64,000 bases of DNA from NCBI GenBank assembly GCA_014526335.1, contig JACTAT010000105.1, positions 271,422 through 335,421 on the forward strand, read 5' to 3'. How positions within the stretch are numbered: the first letter of the stretch is position 1; every line of letters starts with the position of its first letter. Made by a program: the position numbers and the translations under genes. The notes beneath the pieces were generated by a model that made no database searches, was not told the origin of the DNA, and saw only the letters and a list, made by a program, of their open reading frames with translations. Below, piece by piece: positions 23,456 through 34,951 of this stretch. Origin of the DNA: Chrysaora quinquecirrha (lineage: Eukaryota > Cnidaria > Scyphozoa > Semaeostomeae > Pelagiidae).

Positions 23456-26400
23456 ATGTCTGGTAAAATAAGAAGTCGACTGACATATGAAATAGGAACA
23501 CGCTTGCAGAAGAACATCAGTGGCATGATCAGAAATTTCAAGGGTGAAAATATAAAACCTGAACTTGAAAGAATGGTTTTTGATTTCAAGAAACCAAAAT
23601 CGAATGAAGAATGGCTTGCAATTAGTGACAAAGACTTTGGTGGCTTTTCAGAAACATATTTTGATAGAACTAGCCATGGTCAATGTGTTTTCAAAGGCAA
23701 AGTATCAACCATTTTACCAGAAGATCAAAGGGCAAGATACTCTGGTTTCTGCGCCGTTAAGTCGAAACCCAGACTGGTAAAAATATTTTAATATTGAGGG
23801 TGGTGTTGAAGACAAAGGGGCTGGAATGCTACAGCAGAGGACTGGGCTCAAATCTTTGTGTACCACGCATGGAATGCTATTGTTTTCAAAACAATAGGGA
23901 GCTTTTGTTTTCTATTGTTTTAGCAAAACTTGTGCATGGAAGCTCTTCCGTGCGCACAACAAAGTTTCCAACCAAGAATCATCACCTTGAGTTGATTTCT
24001 TTGGGCCAAACTTGCCAAACTGCCAACTGGCCACACAACTAAGTCATCACACATTTCAGTGCTCAACTTGCCTCAGTTTGGAATTCAAATTTCAAAAATT
24101 TGGTTAGTGCCTCTTCATGAAAATAAAAGTGCCAGTCTGTGCTGTATTTAAACAAGTCCTAAGAAATAGCTTTGCTTAACACAGATTTGACGAGTAATTT
24201 TATGAATTATCTTTGAATCCAAGATGTCATGGGCAGATTTATCATTTTATTATTTTCTGATCTGATGAAGTCTAATACAACATATATTTTCAACAATCTT
24301 ATGGTGAAGCAATGAAAAAGCCACAAATTCTTACTTTCACTTTAGCAATTCTTTCAGGTGTCAGTTCTTTGTTTCTTGATCTAGGTCTGAAGAGTCCCAA
24401 TTTATGCAAACTGTAGACAAATTTCAATTATATTTTACATTGAAATATCTAATTCAAGTCTGTAATTGAGACTTTTGATTTCAAGGGATTTTTGCAACAA
24501 GTTGAACCATATGAACTAGATGCATTTGACACATTTGAAATTCGACTTCGAGGTGATGGAAGAAGTTACTTCTTTAACATTCATCCTGAAGGATATCAAA
24601 ATGATGATCTTTACCAAGCATTCATTTGCACCAGAGGAGGGCCATATTGGGAAATCATTAGAGTGAGTACTGTGTTGTTAACAACTTTGAGCATGTACGT
24701 CTCAGATGTATTTTAATTCAGACTGAAGTATTTTCCATCCACACAAAACACCCCACATAGGCAAGATGCAAGATATGGACCCAAAAGGTCCTTATCTTTT
24801 TTTTATAATTTAATTGCAATTGCATTTACACAGCAGTGGATGGGGAACATCTCCAAATGCATTCACTTTTCTAGCGTACCCAAAAATTCATGACCTTGTT
24901 CTCAAAAAGGAACAGATCTACGCCTACCCATGTTAATAAAAATTATTGCGGCCTTTTTGGTAACATTCCCCTGCAAGTAGGACTTAAATTTGCTCATTTC
25001 AATTTTTATGCATTTAATTGTCAAGTCAATTATTTTGCACAGTTTCAAAACTGAACTTATTAAAACATACAAAGAAATGAAACTTTGACAAAACATCTTT
25101 ATGATAATTATTTTGGAAAAAGTTGTTTCTCCAAAAAATACTGCAAGGTGTTCAGTGGTCTGTGATGAGCAACTAGTTGATAACATCTCTCTTTCGATCT
25201 TACCATCATAATGAATTTCAATCAAAGTCCAACTTCAGAAATTATTGAGTAGTTCAAGATAGCCGTGAGGTGACTATGGGCAGTCTTCCAAAACTTAAAA
25301 AATATAGTCTGCAAAACTGCCCTGTTTACCTTAAAATGCCTTGGATAGGTAACATCCTTGCGATTTGAAAATCAAGCAAAAGAGCCCATTACTAATACCA
25401 AGTGTGTCGCTGCTGCCAACTCTCGGTTAGTTTTTAGTATTCGGAAAGTTCTACCACCCATTCAAAAGGACTGCATACTTGATTACCCAGATTGCCCAGA
25501 AAGTTACAGCTAGGATTGTTGTAAAATAACTTGGGGTCTTGGATTCTGTCAACCTAAAAACCAAAAGGCCCCTTTTTTTGTGACAGAAAGAGTTCGTTGT
25601 CTCACTTGTTTTCTTGTGGGTTTCTTAAACTAATTCTATTGGTCTTCCAACCGTATCCTGCAAACTGATATTGGTGTTAAAAACACAATGCGAATTCGGC
25701 TTCTATTTTTGATTATTGCATTTCGATCCGCATCTGAGTTTTGCATTATTCAATTGTTTATTCGGTTCCGTTTCGGTCTGTTTATGACGTTTATATTCTG
25801 AGCAGTGTCATGTTAGACGAAAAAAGCTTTTACAAAGTATGTCCAATGATGTTTCCGCGATTGCTCGCAATTTATGAAGTTTTGTACAACCCGAAGACTA
25901 TTCAGTTTAAGATAAATGTGAATGTTGTGGGTTTCACGAGTACAGAAAATAGTCTCTGAGTTGTACAATACTTCAAAATTGCGACAAACAGCGGAAACAT
26001 TTTCGGGCGTAATTAAAAGCTTTTTCGTCTGACACTCCTCAGAGTATGAACGTCAGAAACAGACCGAAACAATAGACTTTTCTCTTGCCTATGTCGCGTG
26101 TTTTGTGTGCATAAAAAGTACTTCAGTCTGAATCATTCTGCCATAGGACAACATTTATTATATCACCCAGAGTGTGCGGAACATTACAACGAGGATTGTT
26201 TTCGAATAACTGGCAGGGCTAGATCCTCGTTTCATCTCAGCGTATTGGAATCTGTCTACATCAAAACCCAAAAAGCCGATTCTGTGTAGACAGAAAGAGT
26301 TCGTTTTCTCACTTGGACTCTTCAATTGATTTTCATTGTTCTTCCGGCCAAAAGCTGATTGATGTTTAAAGCACAATGCCAATTCAGCTTTTCTTTCTGA

Positions 26401-28093
26401 TTGTTGCATTTCGAGCCGCATCTGGGTATAAATTCCGCTTTAGTCTATTGTTTCGGTCTGTTTCTGACGTTCATACCTGAGGAGGGTTTGCGTTCAGAAA
26501 AGTTAAGAAGAGAAAAGTTAACCTAAAAGTTGATGTCATGCATTTCCTAGACAAGAGACAGGTCGCTTCTCCGAACCATTTTGACAAACAATTTTACTAT
26601 TTAGGAGGTCTCCAATCCACAAGGCTTCTAGCAATACCATTACGATCTGATTTTCAATCTTTAGAACGGGTGTTTAATATCAATAAGGAAATAGTGCAAT
26701 CTTATCACACTATATTAGTCGAGGGGCATTGTGCATGCTAACAAGACTAAAGCCCCTTTTAACTAAAGCTTTAATCTAACCCGAGCTATGTTATTTCTGA
26801 TTCCTGTGGGCCCGTGCCGATTTAACTCGTGCTGGTACTACCTCTTCAATCAATAGAGCAAATCGGCTAACGTTGTTTGCACCCATTTCAGGCCACATGG
26901 TCATACCCTTGAGGAACCATTGGTTTGTTTTAAAAGCTTTTTTCAGAGCTCGAACCACGGTTCTCGTGGCAAAAAGTTTAGAATTCAATTAAAAGGAAAA
27001 GCTCCTCAAGAGTATGTCCATGTGACCTCAAATGGGTATAAACAACGTTGGCCGATTTTGTCTTTCGTCCCAACACAGGTGAAATTTTGTTTCGTCACGG
27101 AAAAAGTTATATACGTTTCAATCGTTGCACTGCGATTTCCGAACAGTGTCAATTTTTGGTAAATGTACAAATTTTTTCCCGTACCCTGTCGAAACTTTTT
27201 GTAGTGAAGGCTTCCTCAAGTGAACAGTTAAATTTTGTTTTCATCACCAAGGCACATTAAATGAGGGCATCAATTAAGTTTTCGTCTTTTTAAGCGATAT
27301 TTGATGACAAAATACGATGACTCTCAATTTATACGTGAAGTACCGTACGTACTGATAATTTATTTCAGTTCACACGTGTCAAAACTGAACTTTTACAGGT
27401 TCAAAAATCAAACCGTCTCCATCGACAACTAAAAACTCAAACGGTCCCATATGATCCATTTGGTGTTTACAGAAAGTCGCATGCGATATGGAGACATTGT
27501 ATGGGGGTAGCCTCTCAAATCCTAGGATATGATCCCTCTCAACACAATGTCAATTCAGCTTTTCGTTCTTTCTAATTGTTGCATTTCGAGCCGCATCTGG
27601 GTATAAATTCCGCCTTAGTCTATTGTTTCGGTCTGTTTCTGACGTTCATACTCTGAGGAGTGTCAGACGAAAAAGGCTTTTAAGTGTGCCCGAAAATGTT
27701 TCCGCTGTTCATCGCAATTCTGAAGTTTTGTAACAATCAAAGACTATTCGATATGACCCCTACAACTTCTGCAAGACAGAGCTATCTCTAAAATAATAGA
27801 CACAAAAATTTGTATCTGGCTTGGGCAAGGTAATCCATTTAGATTCCCACAACGCTTTGCATATCTATTTTTGATATCGTATTTATCCTTTATTTTAGAT
27901 ACCTTACAACAAATTCATCCTAACAAGTCATGGATATTTACAAGACTTTCAAGCGGACTTTAATAAGATTAGATCGTTTGGATTCTCTCTTAGTGACAAG
28001 AAAAACGGACCATTTAGCCTTGAACTTGATTATATCAGAGTTTTGCGTAAATTCGTGCAACCAGTTGAATTCCCATACCAAGAAGAAGATTGA
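23456..28093 (+). CDS. NDUFAF1: Complex I assembly factor CIA30/NDUFAF1, three exons
   Basis: Exons 23456-23776, 24486-24662 and 27899-28093 join in phase 0 (GT-AG) to give 230 residues. The CIA30 domain covers about residues 37-220: FDFKKPKSNEEWLAISDKDF, GGFSETYF, CVFKGKVS, YSGFCAV, then LRGDGRSYFFNI, TRGGPYWE, IPYNKF, and GFSLSDKKNGPFSLELDYI. In animals this protein acts in the mitochondrial matrix in early assembly of respiratory complex I. The start at 23,456 gives a basic, acid-poor leader (MSGKIRSRLTYEIGTRLQKN) that could serve as a targeting sequence. It is shorter than the vertebrate N-terminus, so an extra upstream exon is possible. Intron 2 (24,663-27,898) is filled with repeats. 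Confidence 0.88.
25484..27760. repeat. Dispersed repeat family in NDUFAF1 intron 2
   Basis: Three diverged direct copies, near 25,484-25,800, 26,136-26,490 and 27,530-27,760. They share ATTGCATTTCGAGCCGCATC, TTTCGGTCTGTTTCTGACGT and CTCTGAGGAGTGTCAGACGA, or variants. A further copy in reverse orientation at 26,005-26,083 pairs with 25,765-25,840 to form a hairpin of about 320 bases. Between them, 26,500-27,280 has unrecognised frames but no supported gene. Confidence 0.6.
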
Positions 28094-28279
28094 TAAATTG
28101 ACAATGTAATGCTGAAAAATGTTTTGATTTCCATTTCATTTACTCTTAAAAGCATAGATTCACGCCCCCCGCTTGGAAAATTTTTAACCCTCAGACTTAC
28201 TCCAACCCTCGCCAATTTAGTCTCAGGCTTTTTCGGTGCAAATTTTACACTAACTCTTGCTGATGAAGCGTTCTGAATT

Positions 28280-28346
28280 TAGCCTGCGTGCAGCCTCAAA
28301 CTCTTCTTTCGTAAAGAGTAGATGAGTTGAGGCTGCACGCAGGCTA
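28280..28346. mobile_element. 67-bp palindromic mini-transposon with 8-bp target duplication
   Basis: Arms TAGCCTGCGTGCAGCCTCAA and its complement TTGAGGCTGCACGCAGGCTA close over a short AT-rich loop. TCTGAATT lies on both sides (28,272-28,279 and 28,347-28,354), as expected for an 8-bp hAT-type target duplication. A fragment of the same family is at about 38,587-38,627. Confidence 0.75.
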
Positions 28347-28860
28347 TCTGAATTGAGCTCTTATCAGCCCTGAATCAGCCCGCGGGGGGGGGGGGGTACT
28401 TAGTATATTTTGGGTACTGAGGATGTGCCGCCCAAAAGCGTATCGTTAAAGGGTATTCATGATTTTTTTATAAACATGGGTCTTACTTTTCTGAACATTG
28501 GTATGAAAGGGGATATCCAATTCTCGAAAATCGGTATAAACTTTATATGGATCATTATCCCCGACTAGTGCGAATGTAATATTTTGTCCAAAATAAAGAA
28601 AATACTGCATTTAGCTACGAAGGGTCGAAGATGCGTAATTCAAAGGTCAAACAAATATTTGTTTTCGAAATGTATTTGAAAGCATACCATTCCGATTCCG
28701 AAGATTTTGCTGGCTGCCATTGGCTGAAATAACGACGAGAGAAAAAGCGTGAAAGACTTTTAACGAATGCATCAGCCAATCAGTAAAGACATTGTAATGG
28801 TTTCTTCAAGTATGACGTCACATGAATTCCGAAGTAGTTTTTCCGTTGATAACGGAAAAG
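28347..28860. other. Non-coding interval with poly-G transposon end
   Basis: A poly-G run near 28,384 is followed by TACTTAGTATATTTTGGGTA and TGTGCCGCCC, which match the left end of the element at 39,349. No matching right end was found, so this is probably a truncated member. The rest (to 28,860) is upstream sequence of the next ORF. Confidence 0.45.
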
Positions 28861-28899
28861 GAATTGTTCTCAAAATGTTGCATTTCCATTTAAGTTGGA

Positions 28900-29421
28900 A
28901 TGGAAAAGTTTAATTTTAACGATCTATATGAAAGAAGGAGCTCAAATTCAAGTTTAATTGATGACAGTGATATATTCAGAAGGATAAAGCCTTTGGTAAC
29001 ACGGAGAGAGATTTTTCATCGAATTTTACTTACATTGGTTGTATCGTCCTGTTTATTAACATTTATTGCGATTTTGTTGAATTATGAATCTTTGCAAAGG
29101 TCTAAGAGTTATCTAAAACAGGTAACAAATCTGTTTGATGGAAATCATTGGAACTATAATGGAACAAAAATCGCCGAAAGACCGAATCGCAAGGCCAACA
29201 ATTCATTATGGCCAGCAAAAAGAAAATTTCATGGAAAACATATTACAAAACAGCGAAATTTGTCAAAGAATTCTGCGAGAAGTAAAATGAATTTCGAATC
29301 TAGAGCACGGAGATTCGACGAAGGACTTGAAGAAATATGTGATAATTGCGTCAAGAATTTTGCAAGAAAAACATTTTGCTGTACTTGTAGAAGCTTTGCA
29401 CAAGGCAAAACAAATGAGTAA
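28900..29421 (+). CDS. Unrecognised single-pass membrane protein
   Basis: A 173-residue intronless frame. Residues 1-40 are polar and contain a Ser-rich stretch. Residues about 42-64 form one hydrophobic segment (ILLTLVVSSCLLTFIAILL). The remainder is Lys/Arg/Asn-rich and ends in a cysteine cluster (CDNCVKNFARKTFCCTCRS). The arrangement suggests a type II or type III single-span protein. I do not recognise a family. A last-exon or first-exon fragment of a larger gene is possible, as is a chance frame. Confidence 0.4.
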   Translation: MEKFNFNDLYERRSSNSSLIDDSDIFRRIKPLVTRREIFHRILLTLVVSSCLLTFIAILLNYESLQRSKSYLKQVTNLFDGNHWNYNGTKIAERPNRKANNSLWPAKRKFHGKHITKQRNLSKNSARSKMNFESRARRFDEGLEEICDNCVKNFARKTFCCTCRSFAQGKTNE

Positions 29422-31600
29422 AAATAAGAGTCGAATAAAAATTTTCAATTTTCGAAATATCTCAAAATGGATATTGGTCTCAATTATTTTGCACACAAAG
29501 CAAAGCAAAGCAAGAGGCGTGTTACGTAATAAAATGACAGGGGGATTTGGGTGAAAACAACTCGTTAGTTGTTTATCTGCTTCCAAGATGTCCAAGATCG
29601 TAATGACTGGCGCAAAATGATCTAGAAATGCAATATCTCAACTTCCCTCTATATAAAGAACTACTGTATAGACGAATTAAAAGTCAACTGATTTATACAA
29701 GCAACTTTTCTAGAACCCGACGACGACGGGATGCGTTCCCGCCGCTAGTGATTCTCATTTCGGATTTGCTTTCAAAACTCTAAATAGAAATAGGAAGGAC
29801 ACAAAAAGGGCAGGGCATCTAGGAAGACAGCATAAGGGATAAAGGGCAATAGGTCAAATTATTCATGTTGTACAAGGTGCAAAGCAGAATGCACACAGAC
29901 ATATAATTCGATAATTCTGTGTATCTTGATGTCATTTGCGCACAGTGAACTACAATGTCTTTTTAATATTCGCGTGGTGTGCCAGTTTTCCACCATTGAA
30001 TTATAAATAACAAATCTTTTTATGTATACAGTAGTTCATTTAACGGCTTGCTCATTCAATTGCGCGTTTAGAGTTTATGCGTTTAGCGTTTTCGCGCACG
30101 AGCACGGGGAATCGGGGAGTCTAGACTCACTACAAAAGTCGTAGATTCGCTCCCAGCCCCCCACGCAACACAGCCCGCTCATACTACGACTTATAATATT
30201 TCAGTGTGGAAAAACGGACTGAAATTCGCTGCCTCGATTTCATTATTTTGTTCAGCTGAAGATGTGGCGACCCCCTGACAGAAATCTCTCTCATCCTAAT
30301 TTTTGCAGTGTCTTCAACTCGGCAAAGCAAAACAAAATTACAAAAACGTTTCAGAGCAGAAAGATGCAAAACAAATGAGACCCAGTTTTGCTTTTCTGCA
30401 GTCCCTTTACGAATCTTGAAATCAATAAACATGCAGTAGTTTTTTCTTCCAGAATTGCTTGTAAGTTTGCCTTCGGCAACGGGCAGCAAAATGAAACAGA
30501 CTATACCCTTATTTATTTATAGATACACGAAGCGACGAAGGAATAAAAACAACAAAGTTTCGACCTGTTATTCTCATTAATAAGTCAAACTTTTATCAAA
30601 TTCTTACCGCTAACAGAAACTAATTTAAATGATAAGCAAAAAACAACAAAATTCTACTTCTGGACCAGTCAGTTCACCAAACAAATTTGGAGTTACCATG
30701 TTGAACTAGGAACGAAACTGGGCGCCCAGATTCAGGCAGTCTCAACCTTCAAACTTGATTCAGCTTTTGTTACTTTCTACCGTTGAAGGAAATCATGGTG
30801 AATGTTTGGGAACAGTAATTCGTAAATATCCAAACGACTAAACTGATTGAACTATGAAGGCAATGTTTTAAATATTGCAAGGCAACCCGCTTGCTCAAAA
30901 CTGAAAAGTTATCATCTTAGATACCTATCTATCTAGATCGCCGAAAAGCTTTAAATTAAAAGTTGAAAAAGAAATATTGGAAAGCTGAATTATTTTAATT
31001 GAATACTACCATATAGGTGTCTATAATTGTTCTGTATTAGCTACTGAAAAATGCGGCCAATGAAGCTAAAGAATATTTACTAGAAACTGTTGCAGGTCTC
31101 CAGAGTTCTTCGCGGTTCTTCGGTTCTTCAGGCTGAAAATTCTGTGTTGCCGTGAATTTAAGTCCACACAAAGGAAAGCCAGAAAAAAACCTTTCTCTTC
31201 CAGCTAAACGCATAAAGCCAACTTTAATTTGCCAAACAAGCACATTTGAGTTGAACAGGAACTCTAGAATACTCTTCACCTTTCCAGTTAAAATTTTGTA
31301 ATTTATTTGCTGCGGCGCTGGCGTGAAGCTGTGGTAAAGTTTTCCCTCCATTTTTCCGACTGTTATCACGGGGGGTCACAATTTCAGAAAAATGAACGGA
31401 AAATGGCACGTGAACAGCTCGAAATCACTGAATTAGCCAATCAGAATGCTCGATTTTGAAATGCCGCTCTCTGATTGGAGGAACAAAAATTTGTTCCCGA
31501 TGGCCTAAGTAGTCCGGATTTTGAAACAGTAATATTATGAGTCGTAGTTTGAGCTGCCGCCATTAACAACAGCAACAACTATTTTTTTATTTTACTTTTA
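29422..31600. other. Intergenic DNA, nothing coding recognised
   Basis: AT-rich sequence with short frames only. Near 31,420-31,480 is CCAATCAGAATGCTCGATTT followed by CTCTGATTGG, a likely decayed transposon end. No gene, RNA or clear repeat boundary can be supported. Confidence 0.4.
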
Positions 31601-31625
31601 TTTGAATGAATTGAATTGAATTGAG

Positions 31626-33830
31626 GTGAAGGCAGCTAGAAATGCGACTCATGTAGTAAGTCTAGCGTCAAAATAAACGGTAACATTGTTAGAGAGAACA
31701 ATATTATTGCAAACCATTTTAATAAATATTTTACAAATATTGCAAGTAATCTTGTAAATAAGCTTGGAAACACGAGAGTAAACTACGAAAGTTACCTAAA
31801 AAACCCGATCTCAAAATCTTTTTTTATCTCTCCAGTTACTCTTCCTGAGGTAAAATTTGCAATTAGTTCTCTAGATGAAACTAAAGCTCCCGATTCTTAC
31901 GATTTACCCCCCAAACTTATAAAGTTAAGCTCTGAAGCAATATTAAGTCCACTAACTAATCTCATAAATAACTCGTTTAGCTCTGGTTATTACCCTAAAT
32001 GTTTGAAGTATGCTAAGGTAATTCCAGTATATAAATCTAAGTCGCCTTATGAAGTTTCAAACTACAGGCCAATTTCACTACTGCCTTTTTCAACAAAATT
32101 TGTGAAAACTAATGTATCAAAGATTGATAAAATTTATAGAAGAAAACAAAATTATTTATCAGCACCAATTTGGCTTTCAAAAAAGTAAATCAACCTCCCA
32201 AGCAATTCTAGATATGTCTATGAAAATAGTAAATGCAATCGAAAATAATAAAATATCATGCTGTGTGTTTCTAGACTTTGCAAAAGCTTTTGACACAGTA
32301 GATCACAACATACTGATTAAGAAACTTGATTATTACGGTATAAGAGGCACTGCTTTGAAATGGTTCAAATCGTACCTAAGTGATAGAACACAGAGAGTAA
32401 GTATAAATGGTGAATTGTCAAATGATCTTAGTATAAAATATGGCGTTCCTCAAGGTAGCGTCCTTGGACCCTTGTTATTTTTGTTGTATATAAACGATAT
32501 CCCGCTTTCCTCAAAGGTTCTAAACTTTCACCTTTTCGCTGATGATACCAGTATCTTTCATGCAGACAAAGATTTGAATAAACTTGAAAGTACAATAAAT
32601 AAAGAACTTACCTCAGTCTCAGATTGGCTAATTGCAAATAAACTTACACTAAATCTTAGTAAATCTAACTTCTTATTAATTCATCCTCGACAAAGACTCT
32701 TAGAAAAAAATTGAATTGAAACTAAATAATGAATTGATAAGGGAAGTAGAAGAGGTAAAATACTTGGGAGTACTTATTGATAAACATCTAAACTGGAAAC
32801 CTCAGATTCAAAACTTAAACACAAAAATTTCAAAAGGCATTGGAATTCTAAGAAAAGTACGACACCTTGTTCCACAAAGTGTTTTACTCAAAATCTATAA
32901 CGCATTCATTCTTCCATATATTACTTATGGACTGTTAAACTGGGGAAGTGCAACTAAAACTGCCCTTGCCCCACTTGATAAAAAATTAAAAAAAGCTGTA
33001 AGAATAATAACATTCAAAAGTACATCTGATCATTCTAAACCAATTTTCAAATATCTCAATACATTAAACCTTGAAGATTGCTACAAATTGAATGCGCTAA
33101 ATTTATGTACGAATTAAGTAAAAACAGAACAGACTCCACTTTTAGTGACGTTTTAAACAGGCCAAAGATATTCACAGCTTCAAAACACGGCATGCTACAT
33201 CGGAAAACTGTACAAACCCGTTATAGAACAAATTATGGTAAGGACTTTATAACTAACACTGGTGTGAATATTTGGAATTCAATACCTGCAAAAATTCGGC
33301 AATCAAAATCAAAATCGTCTTTTTCTAAAGCCCTTAAAAAACTAATGATTTCGAAATACTAACACATTTCTATATTTTGTTAAAGGCACTTTTGTAGTTT
33401 TGCATTTTGCATTTTTTAAAAAAACTTGAAAAGCATTCCGCTTCTTTTTTTATTTTTTTTTTATTTTTTTTAATTTTTTAAATGCCATATTATGTTGTGC
33501 AAGCAATTTGTATTTTATTCTTTATCTTAGCAAAAAAAAAAAATGTATAATTCATAAATTCCTATTTGTATATTCGATTTGATTATATTTAAAATCATTT
33601 AAAATCCACTGTACACCTGGCACATGGCTCGAAAGCCCGGATGGGTTATTTCTATGTGTCAGTCAGCTTTAACAATTGATACAATTAACTATCTAATTAG
33701 AACTTTAATATTGCTATTCTTTTGTTTAAATTTTGTATCTCAGTTAATTATATTTCAGTATCATTGTAATTAAGCTGAGAATATACATAAATTGAAAATT
33801 GAATTGAAAATTGTATAAATAATTACAATA
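31626..33830 (+). mobile_element. 5'-truncated LINE (non-LTR retrotransposon)
   Basis: Reverse transcriptase in order over several frames: APDSYDLPPKLIKLSSEA and NYRPISLLPF (31,870-32,090), GFQKSKSTSQAILDM, FLDFAKAFDTVDHNIL, GVPQGSVLGPLLFLLYINDI and the catalytic FADDTS near 32,537. The C-terminal region with VKYLGVLIDKHLNWKPQI and GVNIWNSIPAKIR ends at 33,361. Frame breaks near 32,105, 32,713 and 33,110 show that it is dead. The endonuclease domain is missing. The 3' end has an AATTGAATTGAA-type tail near 33,800. The clade is probably within the Jockey/CR1-like group, but I cannot assign it firmly. Confidence 0.85.
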
Positions 33831-34452
33831 CCTCCTCAAATAAATTTTCCATGTTATAAAGTAGCCCTAACAGCTGTGATGTTAGTTATGTATATGTAGT
33901 TTATGAAGGATTTACTACCAGTAAATGTTTGTGCCTAGTAGGCACAAATTTTTGAAAGTTTATGCTGTTTTTATTTTCTTTGAATTTAAATCTTTCTTCA
34001 GAAACTAGAATCATTTGCTCAACCATTTAAAAGCTTTGCAATCAATCTAGGGCAGCAAAAATCCAAATATTTTTGTCAACCTTTCCAAAGCTGTCTTGTT
34101 TCAATGTTTACAAACTGAAAACATGAAGTGTTGATACTAATAATGTGACAGCCATAATTATTGTCAGATTATTTTTCAGTGCTATTTAAGAGGAAAGAAC
34201 ACCAACTTAACCTTTTAAGATTTGGTGAACAGTTTGCAAGCCATCCTTAACTTTGCAGCTTATTTATCCGTGCCTTGGTTTAATTTTATGTTTTAATTAA
34301 ATGTGCATTCACTCAGTATTTGGTCATTAAAATTAAATCTGAAAACTGAAACTGGTAGCAAATGACACAGCTTGCTTGTGGATTAAGGTGAAGGCAGTAC
34401 TGGTATCAACCAAAAAGCAGAAAAATGTCTGTCAAATCAAATCTATGAGAAG
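33831..34452. other. AT-rich intergenic DNA
   Basis: No gene or element is recognised between the LINE tail and the inverted-arm element. Confidence 0.4.
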
Positions 34453-34951
34453 TAGACCAGGCTGTGCTTGAGCTGAGGGTCACTTCGGAGCGGAGAAATT
34501 CTAATGCCCATTTCGAAGTACCTTTGCCCCTAGGGATATCAGAAAGTAATGGTGAACGGATATCTGCTGGGGTTTAAAGGGTGAAATTGGGGGTCAAAGT
34601 TGGTGCGCTTGTCGTTTCGCCTCTGCGGAGGAGGAAATGTTAAATTTTGCAGTAAAACGCCCAAGAATGATACACAAGCAGACCAGATTATTCTTAATAT
34701 ATCTAATATTAGGGGTAATTGTTAAGCTGTCATTTAGGGTACCAAAGGGGATATCACGTGACCCTAAACCCCTTATCCTTATATGGAAATGCTTATTTGA
34801 TAACGGTCAGTATCACTAAATGTTATGTTAGCGTCTAAACTTTATCAAAATATGTTTATCAGTTTCTTAAATTGTTCATTCAATTTTGAAAAGGATGCTA
34901 ATCGAACTTAATATATTTTAGTAGTGCTAAACTGGACATAAAGCATAAAAA

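Noticed and set aside
31037..31369. 110-residue minus-strand frame
   Set aside because: No domain, no splice context, and it overlaps sequence resembling a decayed transposon.
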